DNA of 64,000 nucleotides from contig NZ_JAFBIX010000014.1 in NCBI RefSeq assembly GCF_021531895.1, positions 1 through 64,000 on the forward strand. Direction: 5' to 3'. Under the pieces are notes generated by a model. The model searched no databases and was not told where the DNA came from. It saw only the letters and a program-made list of their open reading frames with translations. A program made the translations under genes and the position numbers. Shown here one piece after another: positions 52,850 to 62,773 of the stretch; position 1 is the first letter of the stretch; each line of letters opens with the position of its first letter. This stretch comes from Faecalicatena contorta. Lineage in GTDB: Bacteria; Bacillota; Clostridia; Lachnospirales; Lachnospiraceae.

Positions 52850-55144
52850 TTGGCAGGAAAGGAATATACAGCGAAAGACAAGATCTTTTCTAAAATGACA
52901 AGAGAAGGTCTGACAGAAGAAACACTCCGGGATGGTTCTGTGAAGAAAATCAGCCAGAAAAGTCGGGATGAACCTGAACTTGACAGTAAGGAGCGGGATG
53001 AGAAAAATACGACTCCCGGCAAAAGGCTGTCGGACAGTTCCGGAAGAACTGATAACCGACGCATGAGAAGGTATGTGCAGGAATTAAGAATGTCTTCGGA
53101 TATTGTATCTGAAGAAAGACCTGCAAGAACTTTTTCAAAAGCAAGCAGTGAAAGAATCATAGAAAAAAAGGACAGCCGGTACCAGGGAAAGCTTCATTCT
53201 CAGGAACAGATTCCGGAAGTATCCGGTATCTCGGATCAGAAAGATCAAGTAAAGAAGAAACGTGCTCGAAAGAGACTGACAGAAGAACAGGAAAAATCGG
53301 GGAGACTTTCTTTTGAAGATGAAGGATCCGGCATGATTCATGGAGCCGGAACAGGAATGGGTCGAAAGGTAGCAGCCGGTGCGGCACTATATGCCAGAAA
53401 TCAAATGGCAGAGAATGGAGATGATAATGCTGCTGTAGATGGTTCCGGTGCAGCGATTGCAGCTGCTGATGAAGCAGCCCACAGTCTTCGCAGAGCACAG
53501 TTAAGAAGCCAGAGAAGTGATGTGAAAGCACACAGAAAAGGGATGAATCTGGATGCTCCGGAGACTTCCAGATTGAAGTTTTATGCTGCGAAGGAAGCAG
53601 CAGACCGAACTGCCAGGGATTCAGTGCAAAATGCAGAAAAGAAGCGTTTCTTAAACCGCTTCTTCCAGAGAAAAAAATATAAAGATACCTACCGGACTGC
53701 CAGAGCTGGAAAAACAGCAGGAAGTCTCGGAGGGGCAACAACGATTGCCGGTGTCGAGAACATGACGGTAAAAGCCAAGATTGCTTTAAAAGAAATCGTA
53801 AGGCGAAACCGTACCGTGTTTCTTGGTATCGGCATTTTTTCGCTCATTTTTATGCTGATTGCAGTTTCTTTGGGAAGCTGCAGTGCTTCGATTCAGGGTG
53901 GAGCTTCCGTGATCGGTATGACAACCTATCCCAGCACAGATGCAGATATCTATGCGGCAGAAAATGCTTATGCTGCCATGGAGGAGGCATTAAACCGGCA
54001 GATTAACAATATGGAGTCTACATATCCGGATTACGATTCCTATCAGTACAATGTCAGTGAAATCGGGCATAATCCGTATCATCTGACTTCATACCTGACT
54101 GCAAAGTATGGCGGATACACCTATGAGGATATAAGGGATGAGCTGCAGGATCTTTTCCAGGCACAATACCATCTGTCTACCCATGGAAGAACGGAAACAG
54201 TCACAGAAACAAGAACTGTCCGTGTTGGAGAATCACTGGGAAATGTAGTCACCAGCGGATATTGCAACTGTTCTATCTGCTGTGGAAGGTGGTCCGGAGG
54301 GCCGACAGCCAGCGGTGCATACCCGACTGCAAACCATACCATTGCCGTTGATGCGAACAATCCAATCGTACCCATGGGGACAAAAGTGATTATGAACGGT
54401 GTGGAATATACGGTAGAGGATACCGGAAATTTTGCCAGATATGGAGTTGCTTTTGATGTGTATTACGACAGCCATTCTGCGGCCAGTGCACATGGACATC
54501 AGACCTGGGAAGCATTTCTGGCGGATGATAATGGCAGCCGGGAGGTGGAGATTACTACCACTACCACCCAGAGAGTTCTCTATGTCACTCTCACGAATAC
54601 GAATTTTGATGCAGTGGCAAGGGCAAATCTGACAGAGGAACAGGAAATTCTGTATGATGCATTAAATACCACACTGGGCAACCGGGATTATTTGTGGGAT
54701 GTAAACCGAATCACCGGAGCCGGAGGCGGCATGAGCTATGAGATCCCGCCGGAAGCACTGTCGGATGAACGTTTTGCAAGAATGATCCGGGAAGCAGAAA
54801 AATATCTGGGATATCCCTATGTATGGGGCGGATCTTCACCGAGTACCAGTTTTGACTGTTCCGGTTTTGTATCCTGGGTAGTCAATCATTGTGGAAATGG
54901 ATGGAATTATGGACGTCGGACAGCAGATGGACTTCGCGGTCTCTGTACTTATGTTCCACCGTCTCAGGCAAAGCCGGGAGATCTCATCTTTTTCCAGGGA
55001 ACCTATAATACCAGTGGTGCCAGCCATGTGGGAATTTTCGTTGGTGATGGAATGATGATCCACTGCGGGGATCCGATCCAATATGCCAATATCAATACAT
55101 CCTACTGGCAGCAGCATTTTATGTGCTTTGGAAGGCTGCCTTAA
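52850..55144 (+). CDS. CD1108-family mating hydrolase (3D + NlpC/P60 domains)
   Basis: 764 residues from TTG 52850 (GAAGGTGA upstream). A long basic, charged cytoplasmic N-terminus (1-320), one membrane helix (about 323-345), an extracellular stalk, a 3D domain (about 465-560; SGYCNCSICCGRW, YTVEDTGNFARYGVAFDVYY in pieces) and a C-terminal NlpC/P60 peptidase with Cys in FDCSGFVSW (about 669) and His in ASHVGIFVG. It cuts peptidoglycan to open the wall for the mating channel (VirB1-like). Confidence 0.9.
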   Translation: MAGKEYTAKDKIFSKMTREGLTEETLRDGSVKKISQKSRDEPELDSKERDEKNTTPGKRLSDSSGRTDNRRMRRYVQELRMSSDIVSEERPARTFSKASSERIIEKKDSRYQGKLHSQEQIPEVSGISDQKDQVKKKRARKRLTEEQEKSGRLSFEDEGSGMIHGAGTGMGRKVAAGAALYARNQMAENGDDNAAVDGSGAAIAAADEAAHSLRRAQLRSQRSDVKAHRKGMNLDAPETSRLKFYAAKEAADRTARDSVQNAEKKRFLNRFFQRKKYKDTYRTARAGKTAGSLGGATTIAGVENMTVKAKIALKEIVRRNRTVFLGIGIFSLIFMLIAVSLGSCSASIQGGASVIGMTTYPSTDADIYAAENAYAAMEEALNRQINNMESTYPDYDSYQYNVSEIGHNPYHLTSYLTAKYGGYTYEDIRDELQDLFQAQYHLSTHGRTETVTETRTVRVGESLGNVVTSGYCNCSICCGRWSGGPTASGAYPTANHTIAVDANNPIVPMGTKVIMNGVEYTVEDTGNFARYGVAFDVYYDSHSAASAHGHQTWEAFLADDNGSREVEITTTTTQRVLYVTLTNTNFDAVARANLTEEQEILYDALNTTLGNRDYLWDVNRITGAGGGMSYEIPPEALSDERFARMIREAEKYLGYPYVWGGSSPSTSFDCSGFVSWVVNHCGNGWNYGRRTADGLRGLCTYVPPSQAKPGDLIFFQGTYNTSGASHVGIFVGDGMMIHCGDPIQYANINTSYWQQHFMCFGRLP

Positions 55145-55170
55145 AAATAAAAAAGAAGGAAGGTGAAAAT

Positions 55171-55479
55171 TTGAATCGGAAGATCAAAAAGTATCTGGAT
55201 GAGATTGAAAAGACCGAAAAAAAGATTGCTGATCTGGAAATGTACCTGAAAGGTGTCCGGTCAGCTTTGAAAGAGGAAGAGAATAACGAAATGATTAAAA
55301 GCATCCGTGGAATGAAATTAAAAGGGCAGGAATTATTTGACCTGTTAAATGGAATCCAGGATGGAACGATATCATTTGTAGCGAGCGGGGAGTCAGAAGA
55401 ATCTGGCTCCTTTGTTGTTCAGGAAGAAAAAAGAGAAAGTGAGGAAAATGAATATGGTGAAATGGAAGAAACTGAATAA
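55171..55479 (+). CDS. DUF4315 family protein
   Basis: 102 residues from TTG 55171 (GAAGGAAGGTG upstream). The coiled-coil KIKKYLDEIEKTEKKIADLE and the MKLKGQELFDLLNGIQDG block match DUF4315, always found between CD1108 and CD1107 genes in CTn-like ICEs. Acidic C-terminal tail. Overlaps the next gene by about 30 bases. Function unknown. Confidence 0.85.
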   Translation: MNRKIKKYLDEIEKTEKKIADLEMYLKGVRSALKEEENNEMIKSIRGMKLKGQELFDLLNGIQDGTISFVASGESEESGSFVVQEEKRESEENEYGEMEETE

Positions 55480-56149
55480 AAAACTGGTGATGCTTTTGAC
55501 GGCAGCAATGATGCTTTTTGGAAGTCAGGCTACTGCGTTTGCCTATGTGGATCAGGGTACAGAAGCTACTCAGGAGGAATCAACAACAGAAACGGAGGAA
55601 CCGGTGGTTGAGGATACTCATACTGAGGAAAATGGAGATCCGTTCTCTGTCCCGGGTAACGGAGAGGTAAGGGATGACATTACCGATGATTCCAGTAAGG
55701 AATTTCTGACCATTAAAACGAAGAATAACAATACCTTTTATATCGTAATTGACCGGGCGGCAACAACGAATAACGTGTATATGCTGTCTCAGATTGATGA
55801 AAATGATCTGAAAGAATTTCTGGATGAGGACCAGCAGCAGACTTTAGAGACTGCTCCCTCTGTAGTCCTGGAGGATGAGCATACAGATGATACAGAAAAC
55901 AGCGAGGCTCTTGAAGAAGAAACGAAGGAAGATAAACAGGATAAAGCTGCAACAAATTCCGGTCTGTTTGTAATCCTTCTTCTGGCTGTAGCAGGTATTG
56001 CAGGCTATTACTACTTCAAGATCTACAAACCGAAGCAGGAAGAAGATGATTCTGAAAATGAAGGTCTGGAAATGGATGACGGGCTGGAGACCATCAATGA
56101 GGATGAGGAGTCCGATAATCCGGCAGAAAAAGACGAATCACAGGAATAA
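55448..56149 (+). CDS. CD1107-family (DUF4366) membrane protein
   Basis: 233 residues from ATG 55448 (GTGAGGA). Signal peptide (about 8-30), acidic extracellular segment, conserved core FLTIKTKNNNTFYIVIDR and NNVYMLSQIDENDL, then a C-terminal membrane helix (about 172-193) and acidic tail. This matches the DUF4366/CD1107 mobile-element family. Likely an accessory surface component of the mating apparatus. Confidence 0.87.
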   Translation: MNMVKWKKLNKKLVMLLTAAMMLFGSQATAFAYVDQGTEATQEESTTETEEPVVEDTHTEENGDPFSVPGNGEVRDDITDDSSKEFLTIKTKNNNTFYIVIDRAATTNNVYMLSQIDENDLKEFLDEDQQQTLETAPSVVLEDEHTDDTENSEALEEETKEDKQDKAATNSGLFVILLLAVAGIAGYYYFKIYKPKQEEDDSENEGLEMDDGLETINEDEESDNPAEKDESQE

Positions 56150-56157
56150 ATCCAAAA

Positions 56158-56200
56158 ATATGGGAGCTGATGTTGTATAAGGGCAACGCAGCTCCCATAT
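56158..56200 (+). promoter_or_regulatory. Hairpin with TGTTGTATAAG loop before topB
   Basis: ATATGGGAGCT (56158-56168) pairs perfectly with AGCTCCCATAT (56190-56200). The loop carries the exact 12-mer ATGTTGTATAAG (56170-56181) also present at 24551 and 25516. It has no T tail, so it is more likely a processing or regulatory hairpin than a terminator. Confidence 0.55.
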
Positions 56201-56222
56201 AAGTGAAAGGAGTTGTAAGAAT

Positions 56223-58331
56223 ATGTATTTAGTGATTACAGAAAAAACAAGTGTAGCCCGATCTATTGCGGATGTGATCGGTGTACAGAAACGGGAAGAC
56301 GGATATCTGGAAGGAAAGGATTGCATCGTCAGCTGGTGTCTCGGCCATCTTGCTGAATATGTGGCTCCGGATGCTTATGACGAGAAATTCAGCAGTTGGA
56401 ACTATGAGGATCTTCCCATTATTCCGCAGGAGTGGAAACTGGCAGTACCAAAGGACAAGAAGGATCAGTTCTATGTGTTGAAGAAACTGCTGAACCGTCC
56501 GGATATCGACTATGTAGTAAATGCCTGTGATGCAGGACGGGAAGGAGAATTGATTTTCAAGAGGGTCTATGATCTTTCCCAAAGCAGAAAACCGGTAAAA
56601 AGATTGTGGATCAGTTCTATGGAAGATGAAGCTATCCGTGAGGGATTTTCTCAAATGAAAGATGCGTCTGCATATGAAAACCTTGCCGATGCTGCTGTAT
56701 GCAGAGCCCAGGCAGACTGGCTGGTAGGAATGAACGCAACCAGAGCTTACACCAGTAAATATTATAAGAAGCTGACTGTGGGGCGTGTCCAGACACCAAC
56801 GCTTGCCATGCTGGTAGACAGGGACAGGGCTGTTTCCTCATTCCAAAAGGAAAAGTATTTCAATGTAGAGCTGGATCTGGATGGTCTTCAGGTAGAAAGA
56901 CAGAAAATCTTTGATGAAAAGGAAGCAGAAAAGCTGAGAGCTCTATGCCAGGGAAGTGATGCGGTTGTGGAAGAAATCCGTTCAACAGATAAGACCGTAA
57001 AACCACCAAAGCTTTATGATCTGACTACTTTGCAGAGGGAAGCGAACCGGCATTATGGCATGACTGCCCAGCAGACCTTAAATGCGGCACAGTCTCTGTA
57101 TGAGCAGAAACTGATCACCTATCCAAGAACGGACAGCCAGTATTTGACGGAAGATATGGCGGTAACTGCAGGAAATGTGATTCGGAGAATTCATGAAAAG
57201 TATCAGCTGACAGGTCCCTTTGATCAGCCGGAAAAGCCGAATATCAGGCTTGTCCTGAATAACCGGAAGGTATCCGATCATCATGCAATTATTCCCACTG
57301 TGGAATTAGCAGATTGTGATCTGTCACAGTTAAAGGATTGGGAACAGAAAGTATTGTTCCTCATCTGTGTCCGTATGGTGGAAGCCACTGAAAAAGATCA
57401 TATTTTCACAGAAACCGATATTACCGTGAAGTGCCAGAACGAGCTGTTTTCCGCAAAAAAGAAAGCGGTAAAGCAGATGGGATGGAAGCTTTATGAAGAG
57501 TGCTTCAAGAACAAAGATGGGCTTGCGATGGAAAATCCGGAAAATATGGAGACAGACAGGTTTTCTGATCTGACTCCCGGACAGATCTTTTACAATGTGA
57601 CAGCTGATAAATCGGAGCATTTCACTTCCCCACCGAAACAGTACAGCGAAGATACCTTGCTTGCGGCTATGGAGACAGCCGGGAATAAAGAATTCGATGA
57701 GGATACAGAGAAAAAGGGTCTGGGAACTCCTGCGACCAGAGCAGGGATTATTGAAAAACTGGTTCATTCCCAGTATGCCGTCCGTAAGGGACAACAGATC
57801 ATTCCTACAGAAGATGGAAAGGTGCTGATTGAGATCCTGCCCGACTTTCTGAAATCAGCCAGCATGACTGCGGAATGGGAAAATCAGCTCCTTGAAATGG
57901 AAAAAGGTAAGATCACCCCGGACAGATTTATGACCGGAATTAAGAATATGATCACTATGATGCTGAACGGATGTGACATGATTCCGGAGGAAGAAACCAG
58001 AAGATTCCAGACAAGGGAAAGCATTGGTACTTGTCCGGTATGCGGAAGTCTGGTGTATGAAGGGAAGAAGAACTTCTACTGCAGTAACAGAGATTGTCGT
58101 TTTGCACTCTGGAAGGAAACAAAATATCTGGAGCGGATGCAGAAAACCATTGATAAACGTATGGCTGCCGAGCTTTTAAAAAGTGGAAAAGTCCGGGTAA
58201 AGGATCTGTATTCTGCCAAGAAAAATCTGTATTTTGAAGCGGATTTGATCATGGATGCCAGTGAAGATCGTGTGAATTTTTCTCTGGAATTTCCGAGTAA
58301 AAAGCCTTCCGGAAAAGGCAAGAAGAAATAG
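56223..58331 (+). CDS. topB: DNA topoisomerase III
   Basis: 702 residues. Toprim domain at the N-terminus (MYLVITEKTSVARSIADVIG, then NACDAGREGELIF), catalytic tyrosine in TYPRTDSQYLTEDM (about 300), and a C-terminal zinc ribbon (CPVCGSLVYEGKKNFYCSN). A type IA enzyme that relaxes or decatenates DNA. ICE-borne copies of this size accompany conjugation genes and likely help process transferred DNA. AAAGGAG before the ATG. Confidence 0.95.
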   Translation: MYLVITEKTSVARSIADVIGVQKREDGYLEGKDCIVSWCLGHLAEYVAPDAYDEKFSSWNYEDLPIIPQEWKLAVPKDKKDQFYVLKKLLNRPDIDYVVNACDAGREGELIFKRVYDLSQSRKPVKRLWISSMEDEAIREGFSQMKDASAYENLADAAVCRAQADWLVGMNATRAYTSKYYKKLTVGRVQTPTLAMLVDRDRAVSSFQKEKYFNVELDLDGLQVERQKIFDEKEAEKLRALCQGSDAVVEEIRSTDKTVKPPKLYDLTTLQREANRHYGMTAQQTLNAAQSLYEQKLITYPRTDSQYLTEDMAVTAGNVIRRIHEKYQLTGPFDQPEKPNIRLVLNNRKVSDHHAIIPTVELADCDLSQLKDWEQKVLFLICVRMVEATEKDHIFTETDITVKCQNELFSAKKKAVKQMGWKLYEECFKNKDGLAMENPENMETDRFSDLTPGQIFYNVTADKSEHFTSPPKQYSEDTLLAAMETAGNKEFDEDTEKKGLGTPATRAGIIEKLVHSQYAVRKGQQIIPTEDGKVLIEILPDFLKSASMTAEWENQLLEMEKGKITPDRFMTGIKNMITMMLNGCDMIPEEETRRFQTRESIGTCPVCGSLVYEGKKNFYCSNRDCRFALWKETKYLERMQKTIDKRMAAELLKSGKVRVKDLYSAKKNLYFEADLIMDASEDRVNFSLEFPSKKPSGKGKKK

Positions 58332-58359
58332 AAAATGAAATCAGGAAAGGATGAAGAAT

Positions 58360-59415
58360 ATGGAATTTGAAAAATTTGTAGAAAACGTAAAAGAAACAAT
58401 CAAAGATTATCTTCCGATGGAGTATGAAAATGCCATTGTTGATCTCTATCCCCATGAAAAGCTGAATGAAAGTTATCTGGGGATGACAGTAAGAAACGAG
58501 AATCAGAATATTTCACCGACAATCAATCTGAATATGTTCTATGAACAGTTACAAAAGGGGCGATTTAATCTGGATCAGCTTATGGAACAGATGGCAGAGG
58601 TGGTACAGATGACCCCGATGTCTGTTCATATGGGGCTTCTCACAGATTATGATTTTGCAAAAAATAATCTGTTTATCAGAGTATCTGATGCAGATCGAAA
58701 TCAGGAAATGTTGTCTAATGTTCCGCATACAAGAGTGGAAAATCTGGCGATTACTTATCATGTGTTAATTGAGTCCGGAGCAGGAGGAATTGCATCTTCG
58801 ATTGTGAACAATGATATGATGAAACTTTTTGGTGTTTCAAAAGAACAGCTTCATATTGATGCGCTGAATAGCAGTCCCAGATTATTTCCTGCCCATATAG
58901 ATTCATTGAATACAATGATGGAGAACATGGCAAGACGTGACATGCGGGCTGCCGGTGTGCCGGAACAGGAGATTGAAATGATGATTAAAGGGATGTCTCA
59001 GGATACGGCAGTCCCACTTACTATTGTTACGAATGAACAGACGATGGATGGTGCTGCAGTTCTTTTTTATCCTGGATATATGGATCTGATCGGAGAACAA
59101 TTAAAGGGTGATTATTATATATTACCTTCTTCCGTACATGAAATGCTGGTTCTTCCTGATGATGGAGGGATGACTTCTCACGAGTTAAAAGCCATGGTAG
59201 TGGCTGTAAATAACACAGAGGTACAACCGGCAGAAAAGCTGGCAGATGAAGTGTATCACTATGATACCAGAGACAAGATTTTTGAAAAGGCAACAGCTTT
59301 TGAGGAACGCCAGAAAGCAAAGGGAAAGGAACAGATAATGCCCAATAAAAAAGAGTCGAATATGTCACAGCCGGTACATAAACCGAAGCATAAAGCAAAT
59401 GATATGTCACTCTAA
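58360..59415 (+). CDS. DUF5688 family protein
   Basis: 351 residues from ATG 58360; an ATG at 58351 sits directly on the AGGAAAGG ribosome-binding site. No membrane segment. The blocks NISPTINLNMFYEQLQKG, PHTRVENLAITYHVL and DYYILPSSVHEMLVLPDDG match DUF5688, found after topB in this ICE class. Function unknown. It ends before a G/C-rich hairpin. Confidence 0.85.
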   Translation: MEFEKFVENVKETIKDYLPMEYENAIVDLYPHEKLNESYLGMTVRNENQNISPTINLNMFYEQLQKGRFNLDQLMEQMAEVVQMTPMSVHMGLLTDYDFAKNNLFIRVSDADRNQEMLSNVPHTRVENLAITYHVLIESGAGGIASSIVNNDMMKLFGVSKEQLHIDALNSSPRLFPAHIDSLNTMMENMARRDMRAAGVPEQEIEMMIKGMSQDTAVPLTIVTNEQTMDGAAVLFYPGYMDLIGEQLKGDYYILPSSVHEMLVLPDDGGMTSHELKAMVVAVNNTEVQPAEKLADEVYHYDTRDKIFEKATAFEERQKAKGKEQIMPNKKESNMSQPVHKPKHKANDMSL

Positions 59416-59430
59416 AAATATGTGTATAAG

Positions 59431-59464
59431 AAAGCCCCGCCGGAACCAAAACCGGCGGGGCTTT
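59431..59464 (+). terminator. G/C-rich hairpin between DUF5688 and ArdC-type genes
   Basis: AAAGCCCCGCCGG (59431-59443) pairs perfectly with CCGGCGGGGCTTT (59452-59464). Only three T residues follow, and the next ribosome-binding site begins at once, so it may attenuate or process the transcript. Confidence 0.65.
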
Positions 59465-59478
59465 GGAAAGGAGTTCAA

Positions 59479-61476
59479 ATGAACAGAGAAAATAATATTG
59501 AAGCAGTTCAGTCAGCTACTATCCCACTTCCTGTCGCAGGAAAGGATATGAATAGTATCCTGAAATCTCTGGAAACAGGTGTAGAGAATATCTTTACCGG
59601 TGATAAATATGCCCAGTATCTGCAAACGATGTCAAAATTTCATCGTTATTCGTTTAATAATACTCTTTTGATTGCTATGCAGAGACCGGATGCAACTCTA
59701 GTCACAGGATACCGGAACTGGCAGACGATGGGTCGCCAGGTGAAAAAGGGAGAAAAAGGAATCACAATTCTTGCTCCGGCACCAATAAAAAGAAAACGGG
59801 AACAGGAAATTCTGGATCAAAATAACACGCCATTTCTTGACGGGAATGGAAAACCAAAGACAGAGGAAGTGGAAGTGATCATCCCTCGTTTTAAGCCAAC
59901 AACCGTTTTCGACATCAGTCAGACGGATGGAGAACCCATTGAAACACTGGCTCCTGAGGAATTAACTGAGGCGGTTGCTGATTATGAGCTGTTTATGAAA
60001 GCAATCAAAGAGGTCTCTCCTGTTCCGATCCGATTTGATGAGATCGAAGGCGAAGCAAAGGGATATTATCATTCGGTCGATAAAGAAATCGTAATTCAAA
60101 AAGGGATGAGCGACAGCCAGACAATCAAAACAGCAATCCATGAAACCGGACATGCAAGACTCCATGATAAGGATCTGATGGCAGAACAGGGCATTGAAAA
60201 GGACCGGCTGACAAAAGAAGTTGAAGCTGAATCTGTCGCTTATTGTGTCTGCTCTGCCTTTGGTGTAGATACTTCTGAATACAGTTTCCCGTATATTGCC
60301 GGATGGAGCAGCGGGCGTGATATGAAAGAATTAAAAACATCTATGGACACGATCAGAAAGACTGCAGGAGAAATGATCGACGAATTATCCGAGAAGCTTC
60401 AGGAACTGTTCACAGAGAAAAAGCAACTGCTGGAATCCGAACAGAAAGAAAAACTGATACCGGCAATGGAAGCTGCCGGATATCAGTTTGATGAGCTTGA
60501 AAGTTCAGATGGAAATCTTCGTTTCCTTCCGGATGGAACCCATGAAATCGGCGGTGTCATGATTTCAGATTCATGGAATGATGTAAAGGAATGGCTGGAA
60601 GGTGTTGTCCTGGAAGATCCGGATACAGCAGAGCGGTTGGAGCGTGTACTGCATCCGGAACGATTTGAAAAAACTTCGGAAGAATTGATGTTTGATGGAG
60701 AAGAGCGTTTTGCCATTTATCAGATTAATCATGGCTCAAAAGCAATGGAATATCAGTTTATGGGGATGGATTTTGTAAAATCCCAGGGAATGGAAGTCAC
60801 TGCCGGGGATTATCAGTGTGTGTACTCCGGGATTCTTGAGCCATCGGATAACTTGGACACTCTTTACAGTGTATTTAACCAGAATCATCCGGCTGATTTT
60901 AGAGGACATTCCATGTCAGTCAGTGATGTAGTTATTACAAGTAGAAATGGTGATATCCGGGCTTTCTATGTTGACAGCTTTGGTTTTACTGAACTGCCGG
61001 ATTTTGTAAAACAGAGACAGGAAATGATTGGAATAAAAGATACTACTCTTCCACTGCATCCGGATGAGGATAAATCTCGCATCAGTTTCTATGTGGCAGA
61101 ATGTTCCGAATTTCCGGTTCTGGGAGAATTTCATCAGGATCTGACTCTGGAACAGGCTTTTGCTATTTTTGACCAGATACCGGGCGGCCGGATGAATGGA
61201 ATAAAAAGCATTGGTTTTAATCTGGAAGATGACAGTGATTATGCGGGAATGTTTGATCTTTATGTGGGAAAGACGTTACAAAAAGAAATCATCAACTCTA
61301 TTCCCGGATACCGGGATAACAGGCTGGTCCAAAAAGCATTGTCAGATGCAGAGAAGATCATTGAGAAAAGGCAGAAAGAAAGAGAAAAAACAGAAAGTAA
61401 AATGCCGGAAGAAAGACAGAAACCGGAAAGACAGAAGACAAAATCACAGCACAGAAGGGAGGCGATGAGTTTATGA
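59479..61476 (+). CDS. ArdC-type antirestriction protein with YodL/LPD domains
   Basis: 665 residues from ATG 59479 (AAAGGAG); the longer frame starts inside the hairpin. An ArdC N-terminal ssDNA-binding domain (YSFNNTLLIAMQRPDATLVTGYRNWQ, in pieces, about 45-75; VKKGEKGITILAP) precedes a zincin-like metallopeptidase with HETGH (about 221-225). The C-terminal half has YodL-type (FAIYQINHGSKAMEYQFMG) and second repeat-like domains. ArdC proteins protect incoming single-stranded DNA from host restriction. Confidence 0.9.
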   Translation: MNRENNIEAVQSATIPLPVAGKDMNSILKSLETGVENIFTGDKYAQYLQTMSKFHRYSFNNTLLIAMQRPDATLVTGYRNWQTMGRQVKKGEKGITILAPAPIKRKREQEILDQNNTPFLDGNGKPKTEEVEVIIPRFKPTTVFDISQTDGEPIETLAPEELTEAVADYELFMKAIKEVSPVPIRFDEIEGEAKGYYHSVDKEIVIQKGMSDSQTIKTAIHETGHARLHDKDLMAEQGIEKDRLTKEVEAESVAYCVCSAFGVDTSEYSFPYIAGWSSGRDMKELKTSMDTIRKTAGEMIDELSEKLQELFTEKKQLLESEQKEKLIPAMEAAGYQFDELESSDGNLRFLPDGTHEIGGVMISDSWNDVKEWLEGVVLEDPDTAERLERVLHPERFEKTSEELMFDGEERFAIYQINHGSKAMEYQFMGMDFVKSQGMEVTAGDYQCVYSGILEPSDNLDTLYSVFNQNHPADFRGHSMSVSDVVITSRNGDIRAFYVDSFGFTELPDFVKQRQEMIGIKDTTLPLHPDEDKSRISFYVAECSEFPVLGEFHQDLTLEQAFAIFDQIPGGRMNGIKSIGFNLEDDSDYAGMFDLYVGKTLQKEIINSIPGYRDNRLVQKALSDAEKIIEKRQKEREKTESKMPEERQKPERQKTKSQHRREAMSL

Positions 61477-61733
61477 AACCAGTAAAATTTGAAGAAAATG
61501 AATTAATGGTAATGGCGATCTTTGCCGAAAAAACCAGACAGGATACCGTAGAGGCATTAAAGGAAACACTGGATGTTTTGGAAGAAACAAAAGAGGATGT
61601 ATCCGATGAAGAAATGATTGAGATTGTATCTTCGATGATCGAGAAACTGCAGCAGATTGAAGACAAGTATTATTATACACTGGATCTGGATTCATATCTC
61701 TTGGCATCGGAGGATGATGAGTATGAAGATTAA
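61473..61733 (+). CDS. Transposon-transfer assisting protein (TTRAP)
   Basis: 86 residues. KFEENELMVMAIFAEKTRQDTVEAL and the acidic helical remainder match the TTRAP family of Tn1549/CTn-like elements. ATGA overlap with the ArdC-type gene. Named for its genetic association with transfer; mechanism unknown. Confidence 0.82.
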   Translation: MKPVKFEENELMVMAIFAEKTRQDTVEALKETLDVLEETKEDVSDEEMIEIVSSMIEKLQQIEDKYYYTLDLDSYLLASEDDEYED

Positions 61734-62577
61734 TCAATTTGCCCTTTATCGTGTCAATAAGATGACTGCCGGGCGGAAGCTATGGCATCTATCCTACAAC
61801 GAGGTCCGGGAACAGAATCTTGCTGTTCGTGTAGAATTTTACCGGCATATGATGATCGGTGAAATGAGGCCGGATGAAACTGCTAATGATATCTGGAAAC
61901 GGATCCGGAATAAAACAGAAGTCAGTGATGTGCTGGTGCTTAACCAGGAAGGAGAAATCTCCTGCTTTTATCTGAGTGATGATCATCCCAGAAGAATCAG
62001 CGGATTCATCCGTATGGGTACAACAGGAAGCGTTCTGTCCGTGGATACCAAAGATTATAAGATTGATGGCTATTCCGGAAACTGGAGGGTCACAGACTAC
62101 ATCATTATTGATGGAAAACAGTTTTATCTTCTGGAGCATCAGGAATTCCGGGAACAGGCTGCGAGGATTATTCTCGACAGTTACGGAAAATATGTGGCAG
62201 AAACCGGAATCAGAGGTTTTGATGAAACTGCCAAGCAGAAGATCCGTGAATATATTCATCCTGAGAATAAGTATTCGGAAAGAATGAAACAGCTGCAGAT
62301 AAAGATGGAACTATATCAGAAATATTTCCAGAACGGGATGTATGAACGTAGCCATGAATCCGGGACAGAAGCCAATTATGATATGGTGGATGGTCAAGTC
62401 AATAACCAGAAAAAGGCTGTTGAAAAAGTTCAGAAACCAAAATCGAATCATCCGAAGAAAAGAACTTCTGTAATCAGGAAGCTTCATGAGAAACAGATTG
62501 CTATTGCAAAAAGATCCGGGAAGCCGGTGCCGAGGTATTTGGAACAGCAGATGGTACAGGTACGAAGCAGGAAATAG
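61723..62577 (+). CDS. YodL/DUF4316-type mobile element protein
   Basis: 284 residues from ATG 61723 (CGGAGG at 61708-61713). An N-terminal YodL-like domain (FALYRVNKMTAGRKLWHLSY) precedes a central DYIIIDGKQFYLLEHQEF block and a C-terminal NYDMVDGQVNN...KKRTSVIRKLHEKQIAIAKRSGK tail that resembles the end of DUF4316 proteins. Overlaps TTRAP by 11 bases. Probably acts with the ArdC-type protein, given the shared YodL-like domains. Confidence 0.72.
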   Translation: MKINQFALYRVNKMTAGRKLWHLSYNEVREQNLAVRVEFYRHMMIGEMRPDETANDIWKRIRNKTEVSDVLVLNQEGEISCFYLSDDHPRRISGFIRMGTTGSVLSVDTKDYKIDGYSGNWRVTDYIIIDGKQFYLLEHQEFREQAARIILDSYGKYVAETGIRGFDETAKQKIREYIHPENKYSERMKQLQIKMELYQKYFQNGMYERSHESGTEANYDMVDGQVNNQKKAVEKVQKPKSNHPKKRTSVIRKLHEKQIAIAKRSGKPVPRYLEQQMVQVRSRK

Positions 62578-62619
62578 TATGAAGATATGAAGTATATATT
62601 GTCTTTACCCGAACAAGGA

Positions 62620-62662
62620 GATTAAAGGTCTGGGGAGATTATTTCTCTCTGGATCTTTTTTT
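62620..62662 (+). terminator. Terminator of the conjugation operon
   Basis: AAGGTCTGGGGAGA pairs, with G-U pairs, to TCTCTCTGGATCTT, followed by T6-7 at about 62655-62662. It closes the block that began near 31.3 kb. From here to 62773 nothing else is seen apart from a likely promoter stretch (TTGTAAACTGATAACAT). Confidence 0.6.
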
Positions 62663-62773
62663 ATACGCCAAAATAACGGTTATCTTGGTTGTCAGGATTT
62701 TTGTACAGCTATTTGTTGTAAACTGATAACATCAAATAAAACCGAAACGAAATTGAAGAAAGTGAGGTACTCG

